NCBI RefSeq assembly: GCF_036379515.1
Contig: NZ_DASVGN010000036.1
Coordinates: 61,316-125,315 of the forward strand
From: Castellaniella sp036379515
GTDB lineage: Bacteria > Pseudomonadota > Gammaproteobacteria > Burkholderiales > Burkholderiaceae_B
DNA: 64,000 nt
Reading direction: 5' to 3'
The notes below the pieces were generated by a model. It saw only the letters and a list, made by a program, of their open reading frames with translations, ran no database searches and had not been told where the DNA came from. How positions within the stretch are numbered: the stretch's first letter is position 1; the number at the start of each line of letters is the position of its first letter. Of this stretch, positions 53,374 to 63,034 are shown in pieces. Position numbers and translations under genes: made by a program.

Positions 53374-54273
53374 CTACTCTGAATACCCAGGCTCTTCCAA
53401 CCCCACCACCCCAGGCTGCAGTGCAAACACCGAACCGTCCAAGGCATCCGGGGCAGCCGTCGGCTGCCGGATCGTCGTCACAAAGAGCGTGTCCAGACGC
53501 GGGCCACCAAAGGCACACATCGAAGGTTTGGCCACCGGCACCTTCAGCGTGCGGTCGAGCCGGCCTTCAGGCGTATAGCGATGCACCACACCGGCGTCGT
53601 TGCCCGTGATCCAGTAGCAACCCTCGGCATCAACAGCCGCCCCATCGGGGCGCCCGGCGGGCAGCCTGTCGATGAACACCCGGCGGCGACTGGGCACGCC
53701 CGCATCGGGGTCGTAGTCGAAGGCCCAGACGCACTGGCGCTGTGGATGCGAATCCGACACATAGAGCGTGCGGCCATCCGGGCTGAATCCCAAGCCATTG
53801 AGCGTGAGGAAATCATCCAGGATTTTGTCGAGGCGAATGCCAGACCCTGATCCTTGCAGGCGGTACAAGGCACCCGCAGGGCTCGCAAGGCCCATGTCCA
53901 TGACCATGGACCCGACCCAGAAGCGTCCCTGCCGGTCGCAACGACCGTCGTTGAAGCGCATGCCGGCCTGAGGATGGTCTACGGCAACCAGCCGCGTGGC
54001 AGACACCGGCTCGCCAGCGGCGAGCCCGAGACGATACACGCCATCTTCCATGGCGCCCAGCCAGTCTCCCGAGGACAAGGACGCGATGCAGGCCAGCTGC
54101 TGCGTGAACCTCCAGCTCTGGTGCTTCTGGTCTGCGGGCCGCCAGCAATGCAGCCGGCCCGCCGGGATGTCGACCCAATACAGCGATTGGCTGGCTGCAT
54201 GCCAGACCGGGCATTCGCCCGTCTGACAGCGCAGATCCAGAACGAGCTCGGCCGAAGGCTGCGGAGTAGTCAT
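53374..54273 (-). CDS. SMP-30/gluconolactonase-family lactonase
   Basis: 299 residues, a six-bladed propeller. Metal-binding residues are recognisable in CQTGECPVWH (Glu), RFNDGRCDRQGRFWVG (Asn, Asp) and LYVSDSHPQRQCVW (Asp). It hydrolyses sugar-acid lactones. It starts five bases after kdgD ends, which places it in the hexarate operon; the likely substrate is a glucaro- or galactarolactone made by uronate oxidation. Confidence 0.9.
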   Translation of the reverse strand: MTTPQPSAELVLDLRCQTGECPVWHAASQSLYWVDIPAGRLHCWRPADQKHQSWRFTQQLACIASLSSGDWLGAMEDGVYRLGLAAGEPVSATRLVAVDHPQAGMRFNDGRCDRQGRFWVGSMVMDMGLASPAGALYRLQGSGSGIRLDKILDDFLTLNGLGFSPDGRTLYVSDSHPQRQCVWAFDYDPDAGVPSRRRVFIDRLPAGRPDGAAVDAEGCYWITGNDAGVVHRYTPEGRLDRTLKVPVAKPSMCAFGGPRLDTLFVTTIRQPTAAPDALDGSVFALQPGVVGLEEPGYSE

Positions 54274-54278
54274 GCGGA

Positions 54279-55184
54279 TCAGAGAGCTTCGATGAGCTTG
54301 CGCAGTTCCGCTTCTTCAGCCGCCGTCAGGTCGGTCAACGGCGCCCGCACGGGACCAGCAGGATGCCCCACGATGCGCGCACCCGCCTTGACCATGCTCA
54401 CGGCATACCCGGGCTTGTGGCTGCGAATCTCGAGCAACGGCAGGAAGAACTGATCCAGCAAGCGGCCCGTCGTGGCATGGTCACCCGCCTTGACGGCGGC
54501 GTAGAACTCCATGGCCGTCTTGGGAATGAAGTTGAAGACGGCAGACGAATAGACCGGCACGCCAAGCGCACGGTAGGCTTCAGCAAAGACTTCGGCCGTA
54601 GGCAACCCACCCAGGTAGGCAAAGCGATCGCCCAGGCGGCGATGCACGCGCACCATGTTTTCGATATCGCCCACGCCGTCCTTGAAACCGATCAGGTTCG
54701 GGCACTGTTCGGCCAGTTGCTCGAGCACGTCGGCATGCAGGCGGCACTGGCCGCGGTTGTACAGAATGACGCCGATGTCGACTGATTCGCAGACCTCGCG
54801 CACGTGACGAGCAATGCCGTCTTGTGGCGCATCCGTCAGGTAATGCGGCATGAGCAGCACACCCGCCGCGCCCTGGCGCTGAGCCTCGCGCGAAAACGCG
54901 ATGGCGTTGCGCGTGGGACCACCGGCACCGGCCAGAATGGGCGTATGCCCCTGGCAAGTCTTGACCGCAGTTTCAACGACCTTGGAGTATTCATCCAGCA
55001 TGAGCGAGAAATACTCGCCCGTGCCGCCCGCCGCAAACAGCACGCGAGCCCCGAAAGGCATCAGCCATTCCAAACGCGACTGATAGCTTTTGGCGTCAAA
55101 ATCGCCATTGGCATCGAAGTCGGTGACCGGAAAGGACATCAGCCCGTCGTTCAGGATTTCTTTGAGTTCTTGGTAAGCGATCAT
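54279..55184 (-). CDS. kdgD: 5-dehydro-4-deoxyglucarate dehydratase
   Basis: 301 residues of the DapA/class I aldolase-like barrel. GGTGEYFSL is the substrate loop, YNRG is the proton-relay region and LIGFKDGVGDIE carries the Schiff-base Lys. KdgD converts 5-dehydro-4-deoxyglucarate to 2-oxoglutarate semialdehyde with loss of water and CO2. It is first in a two-gene unit with the SMP-30 lactonase. A GntR-type operator lies 66 bases upstream of its start. Confidence 0.93.
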   Translation of the reverse strand: MIAYQELKEILNDGLMSFPVTDFDANGDFDAKSYQSRLEWLMPFGARVLFAAGGTGEYFSLMLDEYSKVVETAVKTCQGHTPILAGAGGPTRNAIAFSREAQRQGAAGVLLMPHYLTDAPQDGIARHVREVCESVDIGVILYNRGQCRLHADVLEQLAEQCPNLIGFKDGVGDIENMVRVHRRLGDRFAYLGGLPTAEVFAEAYRALGVPVYSSAVFNFIPKTAMEFYAAVKAGDHATTGRLLDQFFLPLLEIRSHKPGYAVSMVKAGARIVGHPAGPVRAPLTDLTAAEEAELRKLIEAL

Positions 55185-55249
55185 GTGAATGGCACCCTCA
55201 GAGTAAGCGACAAGACAGGCAATCGCCTCATCCTCGCGTTAAGTTATAC

Positions 55250-55269
55250 GTTATCATATGACATATGAT
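55250..55269. promoter_or_regulatory. Putative GntR operator before kdgD
   Basis: GTTATCATATGAC (55250-55262) overlaps a perfect 17-bp palindrome ATCATATG-A-CATATGAT (55253-55269). The GTYATCATAY core recurs before gntR, gudD and the ABC operon. Confidence 0.6.
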
Positions 55270-55467
55270 CGAGAGCAACAAGAGCTCTTGTTGAAAGTCA
55301 GTATTTACCCTGACGAACCGGTGTTCCTGTTACTAAAACGTCACATCTGCAGCAGTCGAACCTGCCTGTACCACGCCCGGATTCTGATCAAACTTGTACG
55401 ACAACGTGGTGACAGGCTCGACAAAAGCCTCGCGCTACCCGGGGTGGAGAACCGGTCCCGAAGGAAA

Positions 55468-56202
55468 TCAGGGATTTTCTTCGACCGCCTCTTGTGCGCG
55501 ACGCAGCCGCTCACGGCTGTTGGCCAGGTGGGTGCGCATGGCGGCCCTGGCGGCATCCGGGTCTTTGCGAGCAATGGCGTTGTAGATGTCTTCGTGTTCC
55601 AGATGCACCCGTCCCAGATAGCTGGCACGGTCCCCTTCTGCCAACGATGCAGAATCAATACGGGTGCGCGGAATGATGGTTTTGCCCAGCTGCTTGAGAA
55701 TGTCGTGAAAGTAGCGGTTGCCCGTCGCAGTCGCCACCAGCAGATGGAAGGCCACGTCGGACGCGACAGCATTGCCTGTTTTCTTGTGAATACTGGCCGC
55801 GAACTCATCGAGAATCGTACGCAGCTGCTGAACCTGGGCATCCGTACGGCGTTGGGCCGCCAAACCGGCCGCCTCGGTTTCCAGGCTGATGCGCAACTCG
55901 AGAATGGCGAGCACGTCAAGCATGGTCAGGATGCTCTCGGTGCGAATGCGAAGTTGCTGTTCATTCTGGGGTTCGAGCAAAAACGTACCAATGCCATGAC
56001 GGGTTTCGACCAGCCCCGCCGCTTGAAGCCGCGAGATGGCTTCACGAATCACGGTGCGGCTCACGCCAAAGGATTCCATGAGCTCGGACTCGGTCGGCAG
56101 CTTCTCGCCCACGTGGAATTCACCACTGCGGATGCGTTCGGACAAGGCGGTGACCACATTCTGGGTCAGGCTGCGCGAACGACGGGCTGGTACGGTTGCC
56201 AT
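55468..56202 (-). CDS. GntR/FadR-family regulator of sugar-acid catabolism
   Basis: 244 residues. The N-terminal GntR winged HTH contains LSERIRSGEFHVGEKLPTES and FGVSRTVIREAISRLQAAGL. A C-terminal all-helical FCD ligand domain carries metal-coordinating His and Asp residues typical of FadR-type proteins. It lies between kdgD and gudD and is likely to repress both until a hexarate or uronate is bound. A copy of the shared operator motif lies 27 bases upstream of its start, which suggests autoregulation. Confidence 0.9.
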   Translation of the reverse strand: MATVPARRSRSLTQNVVTALSERIRSGEFHVGEKLPTESELMESFGVSRTVIREAISRLQAAGLVETRHGIGTFLLEPQNEQQLRIRTESILTMLDVLAILELRISLETEAAGLAAQRRTDAQVQQLRTILDEFAASIHKKTGNAVASDVAFHLLVATATGNRYFHDILKQLGKTIIPRTRIDSASLAEGDRASYLGRVHLEHEDIYNAIARKDPDAARAAMRTHLANSRERLRRAQEAVEENP

Positions 56203-56228
56203 GGATCACCCTGTTGATTGAATAGTTT

Positions 56229-56239
56229 TCATCATAACG
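56229..56239. promoter_or_regulatory. Putative GntR operator before gntR
   Basis: TCATCATAACG matches the TCATCATA core shared with the gudD and ABC sites. It lies 27 bases upstream of the regulator's start codon. Confidence 0.4.
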
Positions 56240-56336
56240 CGCATCCCTACACTTATACGACAACAGATGCGCACGACGGACGCCGACTGCCAGCAGCGAC
56301 AAGCGCGCCCGGCACGGCGCGCGCTCACCTGTAAGT

Positions 56337-57611
56337 TCAGAAGCGCGGCGCCTTGCCACTCCAGTCCGGCTGGTACTTGCGCATCTGCGCTGCATCATTT
56401 CGCGAGCGAATCCCGCAGGTCTGGTACTGCGCATGCAAGCGCGCCAACGCGGCCTGATCGATTTCCACTCCCAAGCCTGGCGCATCTCCCAAGACCACTG
56501 CACCGTCGAGGAACTTCAGCTGGCCACCTCGTATGACCTCCTCGTTCGGATCCAGCCACGGGTAATGCGTGTCGCAGGCATAGCTGAGCAAAGGCACACT
56601 GGCCGCCAGGTGTGCCATGGCGAGCAGGCTGATGCCCAGGTGCGAGTTGGAATGCATGGACAGACCCAAGCCAAAGACTTCGCACATGCGTGCCAGCACC
56701 TGCGTCTCGCGCAACCCACCCCAGTAATGATGATCCGACAAAATGATCTGACACGCGTCCAGTGGCACGTTGTCACGAAACTGCGCCATGTCGGTCACGA
56801 CCATGTTGGTGGCCAAGGGCATGCCGGTGGCGCGGTGCAGTTCGGCCATGTCGGCCAGCGTAGGGCACGGGTCTTCGTAATACTCGAGCAAGCCGTCGAG
56901 TTGCTTGCCCATGGCGATGGCCGTGGGCAACGACCAATTACCATTGGGGTCGATGCGCAGCGGCTTCCGGGGGAAAGCCGCTGCCAGCGCACGGATACAG
57001 GCGACTTCGTCTTGCGGTGGCAACACGCCCCCCTTGACCTTGAAGCTGCCAAACCCGTGGCGCTGCACCATGGTCTGCGCCTGTGCCACCAGCTGTTCGG
57101 GCGTCAGCGTCTCACCCCACGCGTCGGCAGGGTAATCTGCATCGATGTGATGGGCATACTTGAAGAACAGGTAGGCGCTGAACGGCACGCGGTCACGGAC
57201 TCGGCCACCCAGCAAATCTACCAGCGGCATGCCCAGATGACGCGCCTGCATGTCCAGCAAGGCCACCTCGAAAGCCGAGTAGAGCTTCTGGACGTTCTTG
57301 ACCGGGTCCGTTCCCGGAGCCAACAGAAACTCGGTTCCGGTATCGACCTGCGTGCCCTTCACCACATCGAGCACCCGCTCGCGCAAACCGTTCAGATTGA
57401 AGGGGTCCAGCCCCACCAGGCGCGGCTGCAACGCGGCAGCCAACTGCAGAAACGCAGCATCGCCGTAAGACTCTCCGAGGCCAATCTGACCAGTATCGCT
57501 CTCGAGCTCGATGATGGAACGCAAGGCATAAGGCTCGTGAATCCCCGCTGCATTGAGCAGCGGTGGGTCACGAAAAGCAATGGGGGTGATTTTGATGGAC
57601 TGGAGCTTCAT
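56337..57611 (-). CDS. gudD: Glucarate dehydratase
   Basis: 424 residues in the enolase superfamily, glucarate-dehydratase group. The general-base motif is in GSFKVKGGVLP (Lys-x-Lys). Metal ligands are in RIDPNGNW, EYYEDPCP and TNMVVTDM, with the catalytic His in SMHSNSHLGIS. It dehydrates D-glucarate to 5-dehydro-4-deoxyglucarate, the KdgD substrate. It lies alone on its transcript, with the regulator gene 134 bases downstream. Confidence 0.93.
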   Translation of the reverse strand: MKLQSIKITPIAFRDPPLLNAAGIHEPYALRSIIELESDTGQIGLGESYGDAAFLQLAAALQPRLVGLDPFNLNGLRERVLDVVKGTQVDTGTEFLLAPGTDPVKNVQKLYSAFEVALLDMQARHLGMPLVDLLGGRVRDRVPFSAYLFFKYAHHIDADYPADAWGETLTPEQLVAQAQTMVQRHGFGSFKVKGGVLPPQDEVACIRALAAAFPRKPLRIDPNGNWSLPTAIAMGKQLDGLLEYYEDPCPTLADMAELHRATGMPLATNMVVTDMAQFRDNVPLDACQIILSDHHYWGGLRETQVLARMCEVFGLGLSMHSNSHLGISLLAMAHLAASVPLLSYACDTHYPWLDPNEEVIRGGQLKFLDGAVVLGDAPGLGVEIDQAALARLHAQYQTCGIRSRNDAAQMRKYQPDWSGKAPRF

Positions 57612-57656
57612 AAGGCAGGTGTCGTGAAGGTGAGAACGAAAAAGCTTCGGATTTAA

Positions 57657-57669
57657 GTCATCATACGAC
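57657..57669. promoter_or_regulatory. Putative GntR operator before gudD
   Basis: GTCATCATACGAC lies 45 bases upstream of the gudD start in the 348-base region shared with the divergent ABC operon. It shares GTCATCATA exactly with the site at 57853-57865. The AT-rich part between (57735-57775) probably holds promoters; no gene is seen there. Confidence 0.55.
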
Positions 57670-57852
57670 GCTTTGGAAGCGTAGACGCAGGCCTCGTTCG
57701 CGTATTAGGGAATGTACTAATGCAGCAGGATTTTTATGATTAAACATTTATTAATCAATAGATTAATCAAAGATTTCCACTCTCCTCACCTTCTGAAATC
57801 CCGACTTCGCCGCAGAATTTGCAACCAAAGGATTGCCGCTGGTAGGGCTACG

Positions 57853-57865
57853 CTTATATGATGAC
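57853..57865. promoter_or_regulatory. Putative GntR operator before the ABC operon
   Basis: On the minus strand the site reads GTCATCATATAAG; the flanking bases make the local inverted repeat CTTATA-TGATGAC-TTATAAG. It lies about 95 bases before the substrate-binding-protein gene. Confidence 0.55.
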
Positions 57866-57959
57866 TTATAAGGAAGGACCGACGGGGCTCCCGGATCGGT
57901 TCTCCTTTCCTGATTGCCGGTTCTTTCCGTGCGCCGGCGAACATACTAGGAGACACTCC

Positions 57960-59132
57960 ATGAAAGGCATCACACAGTCTCTGCGCCTGGGGCGGTTGAC
58001 CGCACTGGCAGGCGCCGTGACCCTGGCCTGCGCCGCCACGGCAGTTCAAGCGGCCCCGGTCGCGCTGAACATCGTCGACGTCGCAGGCGACCTCGCCGTT
58101 ACCCAAAAGGCGCTGGAATCTTTCCGCGACCAAAACCCGGACCTGGTGTCCAGCATCACCTTCACGAACGCGCCGGCACCGCAAATCCCGGGCAAGATCA
58201 AGGCCATGCAGGCGGCTGGCCGCTCGGACATCGACATGGTGCTGACCGGCACGGACGCACTGGCTGCGGGGATCGAACAAGGGCTGTGGCTCAAACTCCT
58301 GCCCGACCACGACGATCTGTTCAAGAAAGACGTGGACAGCTACCATCCGGCCGCTGCCAAAATGCAGAAGCTTGCACAAGGCTACGGCCTGGAAGTGGCC
58401 TTCATGCAGGGTGGCCCTCTGCTCGAGTACAACCCCAAAACGGTCAAGAACCCGCCCAAGACACCCGAAGAATTGCTCAAGTGGTGCCAGGCCAACCCGG
58501 GCAAGTTCCTGTATGCTCGACCGGCCAACTCGGGTCCCGGCCGCACTTTCCTGATGGGTCTGCCCTATCTGCTGCACGACAAAGATCCCTATGACCCCAT
58601 CAACGGCTGGGACAACACCTGGAAGTTCCTGAAGGAACTCAACAGCTGTGTGCCCTACTACCCGGGCGGAACCTCGGCCATCATGAAGGAGCTGGGCCAA
58701 GGCAGCCGCGACATGACGCCAACCGTCACCGGCTGGGACATCAACCCGCGCGCGCTGGGCATTGTCCCGGCAGACTTCAAGATCCAGGCCTTCGACAACT
58801 TCACGTGGGTGACGGATGCGCACTACATGGTGATTCCGAAGGGCGTGTCGGCCGAAAAGCAAAAAGTGCTCTTCAAGCTGATGAACTTCATGCTGCAGCC
58901 CAAGCAACAAGCCATGACCTATGACACGGGCTACTTCTACCCGGGCCCGGCCGTCGCTCACGTGCCGCTGTCGGCCGCCCCGAAAGAAAGCCAGGAAGTC
59001 ATCGCCAAGTACGGTCGTCGCGAGTATGCCGCCATGACGGCAGACCATCCGAGCGCCGTGCCTCTGGACGCCAAGACCATGGTGGCCGCGTTCCAGAAAT
59101 GGGACCAAGACATCGGCGCCTTGAAGAAGTAA
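57960..59132 (+). CDS. ABC transporter substrate-binding protein
   Basis: About 390 residues from ATG 57960, with AGGAGA eight bases upstream. Sec signal peptide ending ATAVQA-APVALN. The mature part is a family-1-type periplasmic binding protein (ALNIVDVAGDLAVTQKALES, LYARPANSGPGRTFLMGLPY). First gene of an importer operon divergent from gudD, so the ligand is probably a hexarate or hexuronate; that is inferred from context. Confidence 0.9.
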   Translation: MKGITQSLRLGRLTALAGAVTLACAATAVQAAPVALNIVDVAGDLAVTQKALESFRDQNPDLVSSITFTNAPAPQIPGKIKAMQAAGRSDIDMVLTGTDALAAGIEQGLWLKLLPDHDDLFKKDVDSYHPAAAKMQKLAQGYGLEVAFMQGGPLLEYNPKTVKNPPKTPEELLKWCQANPGKFLYARPANSGPGRTFLMGLPYLLHDKDPYDPINGWDNTWKFLKELNSCVPYYPGGTSAIMKELGQGSRDMTPTVTGWDINPRALGIVPADFKIQAFDNFTWVTDAHYMVIPKGVSAEKQKVLFKLMNFMLQPKQQAMTYDTGYFYPGPAVAHVPLSAAPKESQEVIAKYGRREYAAMTADHPSAVPLDAKTMVAAFQKWDQDIGALKK

Positions 59133-59204
59133 GCCGTACCTGAAACACCGTCCGCCTCCGGCTCCTCGGGGTGCGGACGGCCCGCATTCTCTGGATACTG
59201 CAAC

Positions 59205-60284
59205 ATGAACGAATCTTTCAAACAGCTACGCCTGGATGCCGTCGGCCGCAGCTATCCCACCGCCTCCGGGTCCACTGTCGCTGCCCTGAGCGACCTGAGC
59301 CTCGACATCCAGCGAGGTGAATTCATCGCCCTTCTGGGGCCTTCAGGCTGCGGCAAATCGACCGCCCTGAACTGCCTGGCGGGCCTCACTGACCTGACCT
59401 CGGGCAGCGTCTGGCTGGACGACACCCGCATCGACACGCTGCCATCTGAGCGGCGCGGCTTTGGCATGGTGTTCCAGAATTACGCGCTGTTTCCACACAT
59501 GAGCGTGGAAAACAACGTAGGCTTCGGCCTGCGCATGCGCCGCGTGCACAAGGCCGAAATCGCCAAGCGCGTCACGGCCGCGCTGTCACTGGTGCAACTG
59601 GACGGGCACGCAAAAAAACTTCCCGGACAGCTCTCGGGGGGCCAGCAGCAACGCGTGGCCATTGCCCGTGCCATCGTGATCGAGCCGCCCGTCATCCTCA
59701 TGGATGAACCGCTCTCCAACCTGGACGCCAAGCTGCGGGTGGAAATGCGCGCCGAGATCCGCCGCATCCATACGCAGCTGGAACGCGCCACCATCTATGT
59801 GACACACGATCAGGACGAAGCCTTGTCCATGGCTGACCGCATCGTGGTCATGCGCACGGGCAGTGTGCAGCAAGTCGGCACGCCACGCGAGGTCTACAGT
59901 CGTCCGCGCAATCTGCACGTGGCGCGCTTCATGGGCTACCGCAACGTGCTGCCCTTCGACATCACGCAGCAGGCGGGCGAAGCCCTCACGCTGCAATGCA
60001 AGCAAGTCACGTTGCACGGCACTTCCATGGCCGTTCCGGCGGGCACCGCTCACGTCGCCGTGGCCATGCGCCCCGACGACTTCGAGCTGGCTGCAGACCA
60101 GGCCGAAAACGTGATCGAGGTCACGGTAAAAACCATGGAATTCGGTGGCCGCACGTCATTGCTCATCGTCAGCAGCGACATCGGCGACCTGTTCGTGCGC
60201 CTCGGCGGGCACTTTCAACCGGGTGACCGGCTGCGCCTGCACATTCCGGCTGACCGCACGCTCGCCTATGCGGAGGCTTTATGA
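59205..60284 (+). CDS. ABC transporter ATP-binding protein (PotA/CUT1-like)
   Basis: 359 residues. Walker A GPSGCGKST, Q-loop region FQNYALFPHMSV, signature LSGGQQQRVAIARAI, Walker B ILMDEPLSNLD and the switch THDQDEA are all intact, followed by a C-terminal TOBE-type regulatory domain (about 240-359). It energises the importer and overlaps the first permease gene by 4 bases. Confidence 0.95.
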   Translation: MNESFKQLRLDAVGRSYPTASGSTVAALSDLSLDIQRGEFIALLGPSGCGKSTALNCLAGLTDLTSGSVWLDDTRIDTLPSERRGFGMVFQNYALFPHMSVENNVGFGLRMRRVHKAEIAKRVTAALSLVQLDGHAKKLPGQLSGGQQQRVAIARAIVIEPPVILMDEPLSNLDAKLRVEMRAEIRRIHTQLERATIYVTHDQDEALSMADRIVVMRTGSVQQVGTPREVYSRPRNLHVARFMGYRNVLPFDITQQAGEALTLQCKQVTLHGTSMAVPAGTAHVAVAMRPDDFELAADQAENVIEVTVKTMEFGGRTSLLIVSSDIGDLFVRLGGHFQPGDRLRLHIPADRTLAYAEAL

Positions 60285-61156
60285 GCGACGCCCATTCCGT
60301 GTTGATGCCCACCGGCGACCGGCGGGGCTGGCTGGTCGTCCCTGCCGTCGTGGTGCTGCTGGCCCTGTTCGTCTACCCGTTCTTGTACGGGGTGGCGATT
60401 TCTTTCAAGCCCATGAATGGCGGGCATTTCTGGGCCAACTACGCCCACTTTTTTTCCACCGCCACCGAATGGACCACTTTGTGGATCACCCTCAAACTGG
60501 CAGCGCCGGCCACGCTCATCAACGTGGGCATGGCCGTCCCGGTGGCCTTTGCCCTGCGGCGCAACAGCCGCTCGCAGCGGATCGTGACCACGCTGCTGGT
60601 GATTCCCATCACGCTGGGCACGGTGCTGATTGCCGACGGCATGCTGACCTTCTACAGCCCGGTGGGTTGGTTCTCGCAGCTGGTTCACGCGCTGGGTCTG
60701 TATTCTGGTGAAATCCGCCTGACCCACAATTACTGGGGCGTGCTGATCTCGCTGATCATCTCCGATTTCCCGTTCGTCTTCCTGCTGACGTTGTCGTACA
60801 TCTCGGGCATAGACCCCACGTTGGCCAAGGCAGCCGGCACGCTGGGCGCAGGTCCGTGGCAGCAGTTTCGCCTCATTTACCTGCCACTCCTGGTGCCCGG
60901 CCTGAGCATGGCCGCCGCACTGTCATTCGTGCAGACCTACGCCGTGTTTCCGTCAGCCATTCTGTTGGGCGCACCGGCAGGACCCACACGGGTCATCTCA
61001 GTCGCCGCCTACGAGGCCGCCTTCGAGCAGTACGACTACGGCATGGCCTCGGCCATTGCGGTGGTGATGGGCTTCGTCCAACTGCTCATCGTCGGCGCCA
61101 TCTTCTCATTCCGCCAGGCCTTCTACACCGGCCCGGCCACCAGCGGCAAGGGGTAA
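60281..61156 (+). CDS. ABC transporter permease 1 (PotB-like)
   Basis: 291 residues with six membrane helices, beginning LVVPAVVVLLALFVYPFLYG. The EAA-type loop DPTLAKAAGTLGAGPWQQFR contacts the ATPase. It overlaps the ATPase gene by 4 bases and is followed after 3 bases by permease 2. Confidence 0.94.
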   Translation: MSDAHSVLMPTGDRRGWLVVPAVVVLLALFVYPFLYGVAISFKPMNGGHFWANYAHFFSTATEWTTLWITLKLAAPATLINVGMAVPVAFALRRNSRSQRIVTTLLVIPITLGTVLIADGMLTFYSPVGWFSQLVHALGLYSGEIRLTHNYWGVLISLIISDFPFVFLLTLSYISGIDPTLAKAAGTLGAGPWQQFRLIYLPLLVPGLSMAAALSFVQTYAVFPSAILLGAPAGPTRVISVAAYEAAFEQYDYGMASAIAVVMGFVQLLIVGAIFSFRQAFYTGPATSGKG

Positions 61157-61159
61157 GGC

Positions 61160-62026
61160 ATGCAAGCCGTTCTGCAAAACAATTCTGGCAACGCCCGGCG
61201 CTGGGGCTGGTTGTGGCGCGCCACGATCTGGACTCTGATGGGGTTCTTCCTGCTGAACATCGTGTTCATGGTGCTCACGGTCGCGGTGGATTCCATCGCC
61301 ACCCGTTGGTTCGGCACGCTGCTGCCCGAAGGCTTCACACTGCACTGGTATGTGCGCGCCTGGCAGGAATTCCAGCTGTCCCACATCATGATCGTGACGC
61401 TCGAAGTCGTAGTCTCGGTCGTGGTGCTGGCGATCTTGCTGGGGGTTCCAGCCGCCTACGCGCTAGCCCGCGCCAAGTTTCCAGGCAAGCGCGCCGTGCT
61501 GCTGCTCATTTTGATCCCCATGCTGGTGCCGCCGGTCACCTACGGTATTCCCATGGCCACCGCCTTTTATCAGGCGGGGGTAGGTGGCACACTGCTGGGC
61601 GTCATTCTGGCCAATCTGGTGCCGGCGTTGCCCTTCGTGATCCTGGTCATGACGCCGTTCATTGAACAGATCGACCCCAGCCTGGAATCGGCGGCCCGCA
61701 TCTTTGGCGCCCGCACCTTTCAGTACTTCCGCTTCGTGCTCATGCCCTTGCTGGTCCCGGGCATGCTCGCAGCCGGTCTGCTGGTGCTGGTGCGCACCAT
61801 CGGCATGTTCGAGCTCACCTTCTTCACGGCGGGGCCCGACTCGCAAACCCTGGTAGTTGCCCTGTACTACGCCGTGTTCTCCACGGGCGTGCGGGCACCG
61901 CAGGCGATCGACGCCATGGCCATGATGTACATGGCCATTACCATGATCTGGGTGTTGATTGCCCTGAAGTTCGTGAGCCCCACGCAACTGGTGAGCCGCG
62001 TGAAGGAAGCGCCGCGCGAATCCTGA
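61160..62026 (+). CDS. ABC transporter permease 2 (PotC-like)
   Basis: 288 residues with six membrane helices. The EAA loop is IDPSLESAARIFGARTFQYF. It forms the heterodimeric channel with permease 1. One base separates it from the epimerase-like gene downstream. Confidence 0.94.
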   Translation: MQAVLQNNSGNARRWGWLWRATIWTLMGFFLLNIVFMVLTVAVDSIATRWFGTLLPEGFTLHWYVRAWQEFQLSHIMIVTLEVVVSVVVLAILLGVPAAYALARAKFPGKRAVLLLILIPMLVPPVTYGIPMATAFYQAGVGGTLLGVILANLVPALPFVILVMTPFIEQIDPSLESAARIFGARTFQYFRFVLMPLLVPGMLAAGLLVLVRTIGMFELTFFTAGPDSQTLVVALYYAVFSTGVRAPQAIDAMAMMYMAITMIWVLIALKFVSPTQLVSRVKEAPRES

Positions 62027-62027
62027 C

Positions 62028-62945
62028 ATGGCCTCGCTCTATGCCTCTGCGCTGAGCGCAGCACCGGGCGACTGCCTGGTGCTGCGTCACGGCGCCCACA
62101 CCGCCACCGTTGCGCCCACTGCTGGCGGACGCATCCTGAACTGGTCCACGCAGCTGGCCACGGGCCGCAAGGACTGGCTCGTGCCTGTCACGGCAACGGA
62201 ATGGCCGGCCCAAGCGTGGCCCAAAGGCGGGATTTTTCCGCTCGCGCCCTTTTCCAACCGTGTCTGCAATGCGCAGCTGCACTGGCAGGACCAAGTGATT
62301 GAACTGGAGCCCCTGCCCGGTACGCCGCATGCACTGCACGGACAAGCCCAGACCATGACCTGGCATGTGACCGAAGCCACCGAAAGTCACGCAGTGCTAT
62401 CGCTGGATCATCCGGCAGGCCTGGGTGGTTGGCCCTGGTGCTGGCATCTGCAGCAAACCATTGAACTCACCGACGCGGGCCTGAGCGTCGCTCTGACCCT
62501 GGAGAACCACGACACCACGGCCATGCCGGCAGGGCTGGGCATACACCCCTATTTCACAGCCCACCGTGCGCAACTGACGGCCAAGACCCGCTGGGTGCAC
62601 GAACAAGAGCTGGCACTTTACGCCGAACGCAATACCGACGCGCAGTGGACCCGGCAGGAAGACGTGACATGGACCGACTTCTTATGCGACTGGGATGGGC
62701 GCGCGCACATAGGCTGGGCAGACGGCACGGCACTCATCTTGCGCTGCCAAGGGCCGCTCACGCACGCGATCTTGCATTGCAACGCCGGGCGTTACCTGTG
62801 CGTGGAACCCGCCACCCATGTATGCGATGCTTTCAACCTGGCGGCACAGGGGATGGCAGGAACGGGGATTCAGGTTCTTGCGCCGGGAAGCACACTGACA
62901 GTGAGGATGATGCTGTCGGTAGTGGCCGCAACCTTGCGTCACTGA
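62028..62945 (+). CDS. Aldose 1-epimerase-like protein
   Basis: 305 residues of the galactose-mutarotase fold. It contains RILNWSTQLATGRKDWLVP, GGIFPLAPFSNRV, the catalytic His motif GTPHALHGQAQTMTW and GLGIHPYFTAH. It would interconvert anomers of an imported uronate or aldose before oxidation. Last gene of the importer operon, which supports a cyclic sugar or uronate as one transported substrate. Confidence 0.88.
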   Translation: MASLYASALSAAPGDCLVLRHGAHTATVAPTAGGRILNWSTQLATGRKDWLVPVTATEWPAQAWPKGGIFPLAPFSNRVCNAQLHWQDQVIELEPLPGTPHALHGQAQTMTWHVTEATESHAVLSLDHPAGLGGWPWCWHLQQTIELTDAGLSVALTLENHDTTAMPAGLGIHPYFTAHRAQLTAKTRWVHEQELALYAERNTDAQWTRQEDVTWTDFLCDWDGRAHIGWADGTALILRCQGPLTHAILHCNAGRYLCVEPATHVCDAFNLAAQGMAGTGIQVLAPGSTLTVRMMLSVVAATLRH

Positions 62946-63034
62946 AAACATTCAGCCGACATGGGCCCGACTCGTGGGCCTGGCTCTCACGCTGCCCAAA
63001 CAAGTCAGCCCGCCACTTCTACCGTCACCCGGAC

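Noticed and set aside
52626..53447. 273-codon minus-strand frame with apparent peptide repeats
   Set aside because: It is antisense to ppc, and the peptide repeats come from the 35-bp DNA repeats, whose period is not divisible by three.
55276..55293. Palindrome CAACAAGAGCTCTTGTTG near the kdgD operator
   Set aside because: It is perfect but unlike the shared GntR motif, has no T-run and is not repeated elsewhere, so no role can be given.
55258..56217. 319-codon plus-strand frame
   Set aside because: It is antisense to the GntR gene and starts inside the operator palindrome.
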